Shown here: piece after piece, positions 60,067 through 64,000 of the stretch
How the letters are laid out: every line of letters begins with the position of its first letter
Position numbering within the stretch: position 1 is the first letter of the stretch
NCBI GenBank assembly: GCA_003013855.2
Contig: ML058370.1
Coordinates: 1,364,001 to 1,428,000, forward strand
Direction: 5' to 3'
DNA: 64,000 nt
Origin: Liriodendron chinense
Lineage: Eukaryota; Streptophyta; Magnoliopsida; Magnoliales; Magnoliaceae
Made by a program: the position numbers and the translations under genes
Notes under the pieces: model-generated
Databases searched by the model: none
What the model saw: only the letters and a program-made list of their open reading frames with translations
Told to the model about the DNA's origin: nothing

Positions 60067-61640
60067 AACCATCACTCATGATATGAAGAATCTAAGCTGA
60101 TCATTTTCTAGAGTACATCAATATTTGTCAATTCATAATGTTTCATGTCAATCGTATATGTGGTTTGATTGTACTAGTTGAAGGAAGATGGGCAGTCATG
60201 AAAGATTTCAATTGTGCAGTTTCTAGAAAACTCCCTTAATGTTCTGATTTTTTGGCCATATTCTGTAATATTTTTGGACAATCTAAACGGTTTATAATGT
60301 TGATGATGAAGTTTTCTGATAACGTTTAAAATTTGCGACCAATTCGACCTCTGTATACTCCGTATCTTCAATCACAAGATGACTGGTTCTGCAAGTATCC
60401 AAATTACATGATTTGGAGAGATGGTCACTGTTCTGGTTCATGGGCCCACTCAAGATATAATTGGCAAGATCTAAATCATTCATGAGGAAGTTCATATGTC
60501 AGGGAAACTACATATCAAATTTCAAGGCAATCCGACCGTTGGTTATCCTGTACCACGCAAAATAAACTTTGCTATGTTGTTGTTCTCATGCCTACACTAT
60601 AAATAGGTAGCTAAAGTCATTCTTAAAACAAGTTTTTTTCTACAAATTTTTGGAAGACGAATTTCAGAAAGAGGATTGGTGATGGTGATGCTAGGAGAAT
60701 AAAGACGAAGAAGAGACAAGGCTGGACTTTTCAAGGGAAATAATTTCTCAATCTATTTTTTCTATCTTATCTTTTGATTACACATTATTCACAATGAGTG
60801 GCTGAATTATTTTGCTAGGGCTAAGATGAAGCCTCTAATTGAATTATTTTTGTTTGAATGTTAATTTTATTCCAAATTTCAGATTTAATTTGATTATTTC
60901 TTTCTCTTGTACGTTATTAGATTTTTTTTCAGATTTCTTCCATCTATGAACTTGACCATAGTCTAGGTGAGGGTAATATTTGAAACTCTATACTAGATAT
61001 ACTTGTGTCTGTCTATGAACAGGTCCACCTATAGAGAAAGAAATATGATTTATAATTTTTCATGCCTGACCATGGATAGAAATGTGTAATCCTTGATTTT
61101 TTTTTCAATTTCATTGTTTGTGATTCATGACCAAGATAAAAGATAGTGGATGTTAATTCTAATGGTTTGATTGATCCTTAATGTTTGTATTTACATGACT
61201 ATTGTGGTGCATATATTAGGGACAATTATTGTTAAAGGAAAACTCACTTGAACTTTTAAGGAATATACATCCTGTATGCCTAAACAAGGATACAGGTTGT
61301 GCTTTATTTAAATTTTACATCAATCTGAATTTGAGTGAATAAACAAGTAAAACAAAAGTTAGGATAATTAGGGGTGGATTCAAAAGTCCTAGTACTCTCA
61401 TCTTCTGAATTTCATCTTTTGATTTCATCTATTTTCTGCTTTTCAATCCTTTTTAGTTAATAATCTAAACATTCGTTGAATTAGTTTAGTTGAATTCTAA
61501 ATTTCATATTAGGACAACCAATCCTCGTGGGATCGACCTCGTAATATATGCCGTGTCTACACCCGATTTGTATACTTTTGAGTTTAAAATTAATTTAAAT
61601 CAAGTTGGTTTAAAAATAACATCAGTTGACCTATCACACT
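60067..61640 (+). mobile_element. LTR fragment of another Gypsy family
   Basis: A TATA box is followed by a leader. The phrase 'gagtggctgaattattttgc' with 'tagggctaagatgaagcc', and later 'aatcctcgtgggatcgacct', are to my recollection typical of Athila/TAT-type plant LTRs. Start and end were not defined, and no PBS was found downstream. Classification is tentative. Confidence 0.45.
60598..60605 (+). promoter_or_regulatory. TATA box of LTR
   Basis: TATAAATA, within the LTR-like fragment and about 60 bases upstream of the AG-rich leader beginning 'ttttggaagacgaatttcag'. Confidence 0.5.
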
Positions 61641-61661
61641 CCGCAATTCGGATACATAGTG

Positions 61662-61731
61662 TGTATGAAAATAAGGTACTTACAGACTATGACTCATACA
61701 CAAAGTGTACTAAGTACCTTATTTTCATACA
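61662..61731. repeat. Perfect 21-bp inverted repeat (hairpin)
   Basis: Arms 61662-61682 and 61711-61731 are exact reverse complements (core ATGAAAATAAGGTACTTA) around a 28-base loop. There is no U-run or GC-rich stem, so it is not a bacterial-type terminator. Confidence 0.97.
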
Positions 61732-61859
61732 ATTTTTCAGAGGCACCTAATATGTATTCTAAGTCCACATCCATTCAATATTCCATATCACACCCTAATC
61801 ATCATAGTCATACATACTCCATACCACAACTTAAAATATAAAAAAAAAAACATTAGATT

Positions 61860-64000
61860 CACTAATTTGAGATTTTATTAAAGCACCATCCACAACTATT
61901 TATTAAATAAATATCCAACTACCATTAAAAACATTCATTGTACTAACATAAATAATCCAAAAAGTTGAAATTAAATAAATTATTTATTCCAACGGCGTTA
62001 TTTCATCTTCAGATAAGTAGGGTCATGCTCCCTATGGATCATTCACTAGTTCTGTCTCTTCTGGTCCTTGTACCAAAGAATTGGCTTCAATTATATTTGT
62101 GCGGTTTTTCCATCAATAAATCGTCAACTGGCTAGATCTAGTAAGTGGACTCATCATGGTTCATACACATCACAATTAAAATAAAACAATATGCATATAT
62201 AAATGAAGGGATGCCATGCAAAGTAAAATGATGCATCAAGTGGGATGATCCGTCCAATTGCTTGAGTTGGATGTCCATTAACCTGCATCTACCCTCCTTG
62301 GGCAAGCTTCTACCATTTTGCTAGGCTTTTATATATTGTGGGCATCCAAGGATGGTCCCCCAGGTTACCCAATACTGTAAGTACCTACAAGTCTTCTAGA
62401 GTAGTTCTTCATGTTACAATGCAGAATCGTTGTGCATGTGAATGATGAAGTGCATGTAATGCCACTTATCAACATATCGTAAGAATATTCATCTCTCCAT
62501 ATGAGAGGTCGATTTCTATTTCTATAATTTCAATGATATACATCTTGTATAAAATCTGATCATGTGAATAATTATCCCATCTAATATTCATATATCATTT
62601 AAGTAATTAAATATCATAATAAAACATGCAATTCGCAGCCAATTATACATCAATTAAACACAACAACTAATCACAGCCATCACAATAATCTACTTTAATT
62701 GTAACAGAGAGGAAATATGTTGGGATCGCTTACCTTGATTCGGTAAAGATGATTTTGTATAACAATCTAATTAATTCAAAGTGAAGTTTCCTAAAATCAT
62801 ATAAATGGAATCACTGACTGATCTTAATGGTTCACAGTTAGATTATGTACTTTAATTAATATAAATAATTCCAATCATTATTCAATGGTAATCTCACAAC
62901 ATTGCCCTATTCTCATCCATTCGTGATTTTCATCATCAATTGCTGGGCACCACGATATTTCAAGAGAATCCAAACGGTTTAACAAGAGAATTTAGATTTA
63001 ATTGGTTTAGGGAGATCGTAAAAAATGAATCAAAATCTAGATTATAACCCCTGACTATATCAAATCTCGCTAAATTTAAAATCTCAAGATAACGAACTCA
63101 TGAATCTGAATTAATGTTATACATTTGGACAAGATCGAGACAATAGTCATGGATCTTTAGGTTTCCACTTCAAAATCTAAACGAATGTTATACCTTGTAC
63201 AAATTGCAATATTTAATGTACAACGAATTCAAATAAAATTCAATCACAATATCTGATATTACGATAAGAAAAACAGCATGAGGTCCACTCACCGATTCGT
63301 CGATTATTTTCAAACTCTACTTGATCCTGAGTCGATGAGTTGAGTTGTCGGCCACACGATCAACCCTGGATTTCTCTCTATCTATCTCTCGATTCCTTTC
63401 TCTCCCTCCCTTTCGATTCCCTCTCTCTCTCTCTCTCTCTCTCTCTTACTCAATTAGGGTTTTCTCCGTTTATCTTTTAATAGATACCGAAGAGAAATCA
63501 TCCATAATCCCCTTAAGAAGAGAGAATGACATCAATATAAGAAAGATGTTACGACCAACTAATCTTGACATTGAAGATTGAATTTGTTACAAGCGGGAAG
63601 AATGATTGATCTGGGTCGACAATTAATTGATGAACGCTAATTAAGTTGACCATTTCTTGGTTGGTTCGAATTTAAAATAAAGTTATAAGGATTCAATGAC
63701 TGATGTTGCTGTTTAAAGGAGGAAGTCATGTGTTAATGGCTAATTCACATTAAAGAAGTTTTTCTACATTTTAATCGTAATGGATGGTTTAGATTCATCC
63801 TATAAAGCTTACTGGTCCACTGTTGTGGAGATCTGGACTTATTTTATCAATGTGTTTGGAGTTTGAAAGATTTGGTTAAAGCCACATACAACTGAGAAAA
63901 TAGAAAGAAAATCACTTGCGGGAACTCTCTGATTGGTTAGTCAATGCAGGAAGTTGTTGGAGTGGTAAAGGCCGTTTGATTGAAAGGCTTGGATGATTGT
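61860..64000 (-). mobile_element. Probable partial LTR, minus orientation
   Basis: The segment shares landmarks with the minus-oriented LTR at 51.9-56.1 kb: a 'ggcgttatttcatcttc' phrase near its start (compare 'ggcgttctcttcctcttgg' at 52192) and 'ccactcaccgattcgtcgat' with a CT-rich leader at 63360-63446. No terminus was identified and it may continue past the window. Confidence 0.4.
63420..63446. repeat. (CT)n microsatellite
   Basis: About 13 CT units in a longer pyrimidine-rich stretch starting at about 63370. Confidence 0.9.

Overview
This window looks like intergenic, repeat-dominated nuclear DNA from a flowering plant. Plant transposon classes are present throughout: hAT, PIF/Harbinger-like elements and MITEs, L1 and RTE LINEs, a tRNA-derived SINE, and Gypsy-type LTRs with initiator-Met tRNA primer sites. 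The only two convincing host genes are plant-conserved. A GTGGGCCC-rich, palindromic repeat family recurs across the window. From memory such repeats are common in magnoliids (Magnolia, Liriodendron, Cinnamomum), so a magnoliid is my guess, not a demonstration.

Host genes. Positions 4487-4753 (+) hold the last exon of a BLOC-1 subunit 2 (BLOS2-like) gene; I could not find its earlier exons. Positions 35694-36128 (-) hold an intact, intronless gene for a 144-residue, four-helix membrane protein of a plant-conserved uncharacterised family, with a GA/CT tract and a telo-box upstream.

Layout. 0-4.5 kb: a hAT-type element with an exact 8-bp target duplication, an L1 RNase H relic and an RTE LINE tail lie before the BLOS2 exon. 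4.8-11.5 kb: mostly unassignable sequence with short tandem duplications. 11.57-12.53 kb: a second hAT-type element with an exact 8-bp duplication. 12.8-20.2 kb: a composite element with PIF/Harbinger-like ends. It carries a very large inverted repeat, two arms of about 2.45 kb around a 0.53-kb spacer, built from a decayed reverse-transcribing virus-like or retroelement-like sequence. 21.8-26.7 kb: LINE relics and a tandemly duplicated, truncated relative of the element that hosts the inverted repeat. 26.7-29.6 kb: a probable third hAT-type element nested in a MITE. 29.8-31.9 kb: a decayed L1 ORF2, itself interrupted by another LINE 3' end. 34.7-36.2 kb: a MITE and the membrane-protein gene. 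37-41.5 kb: a cluster of palindromic foldback repeats and a SINE. 44.6-64 kb: Gypsy-type LTR material, including one PBS/PPT-bearing derivative, two solo LTRs with 5-bp target duplications, and LTR fragments.

The two genes have no visible operon-like or pathway relationship. The most unusual object is the 13.8-19.6 kb inverted repeat. If transcribed it would fold into a long double-stranded RNA and could be a natural siRNA locus; that is inference from structure only.
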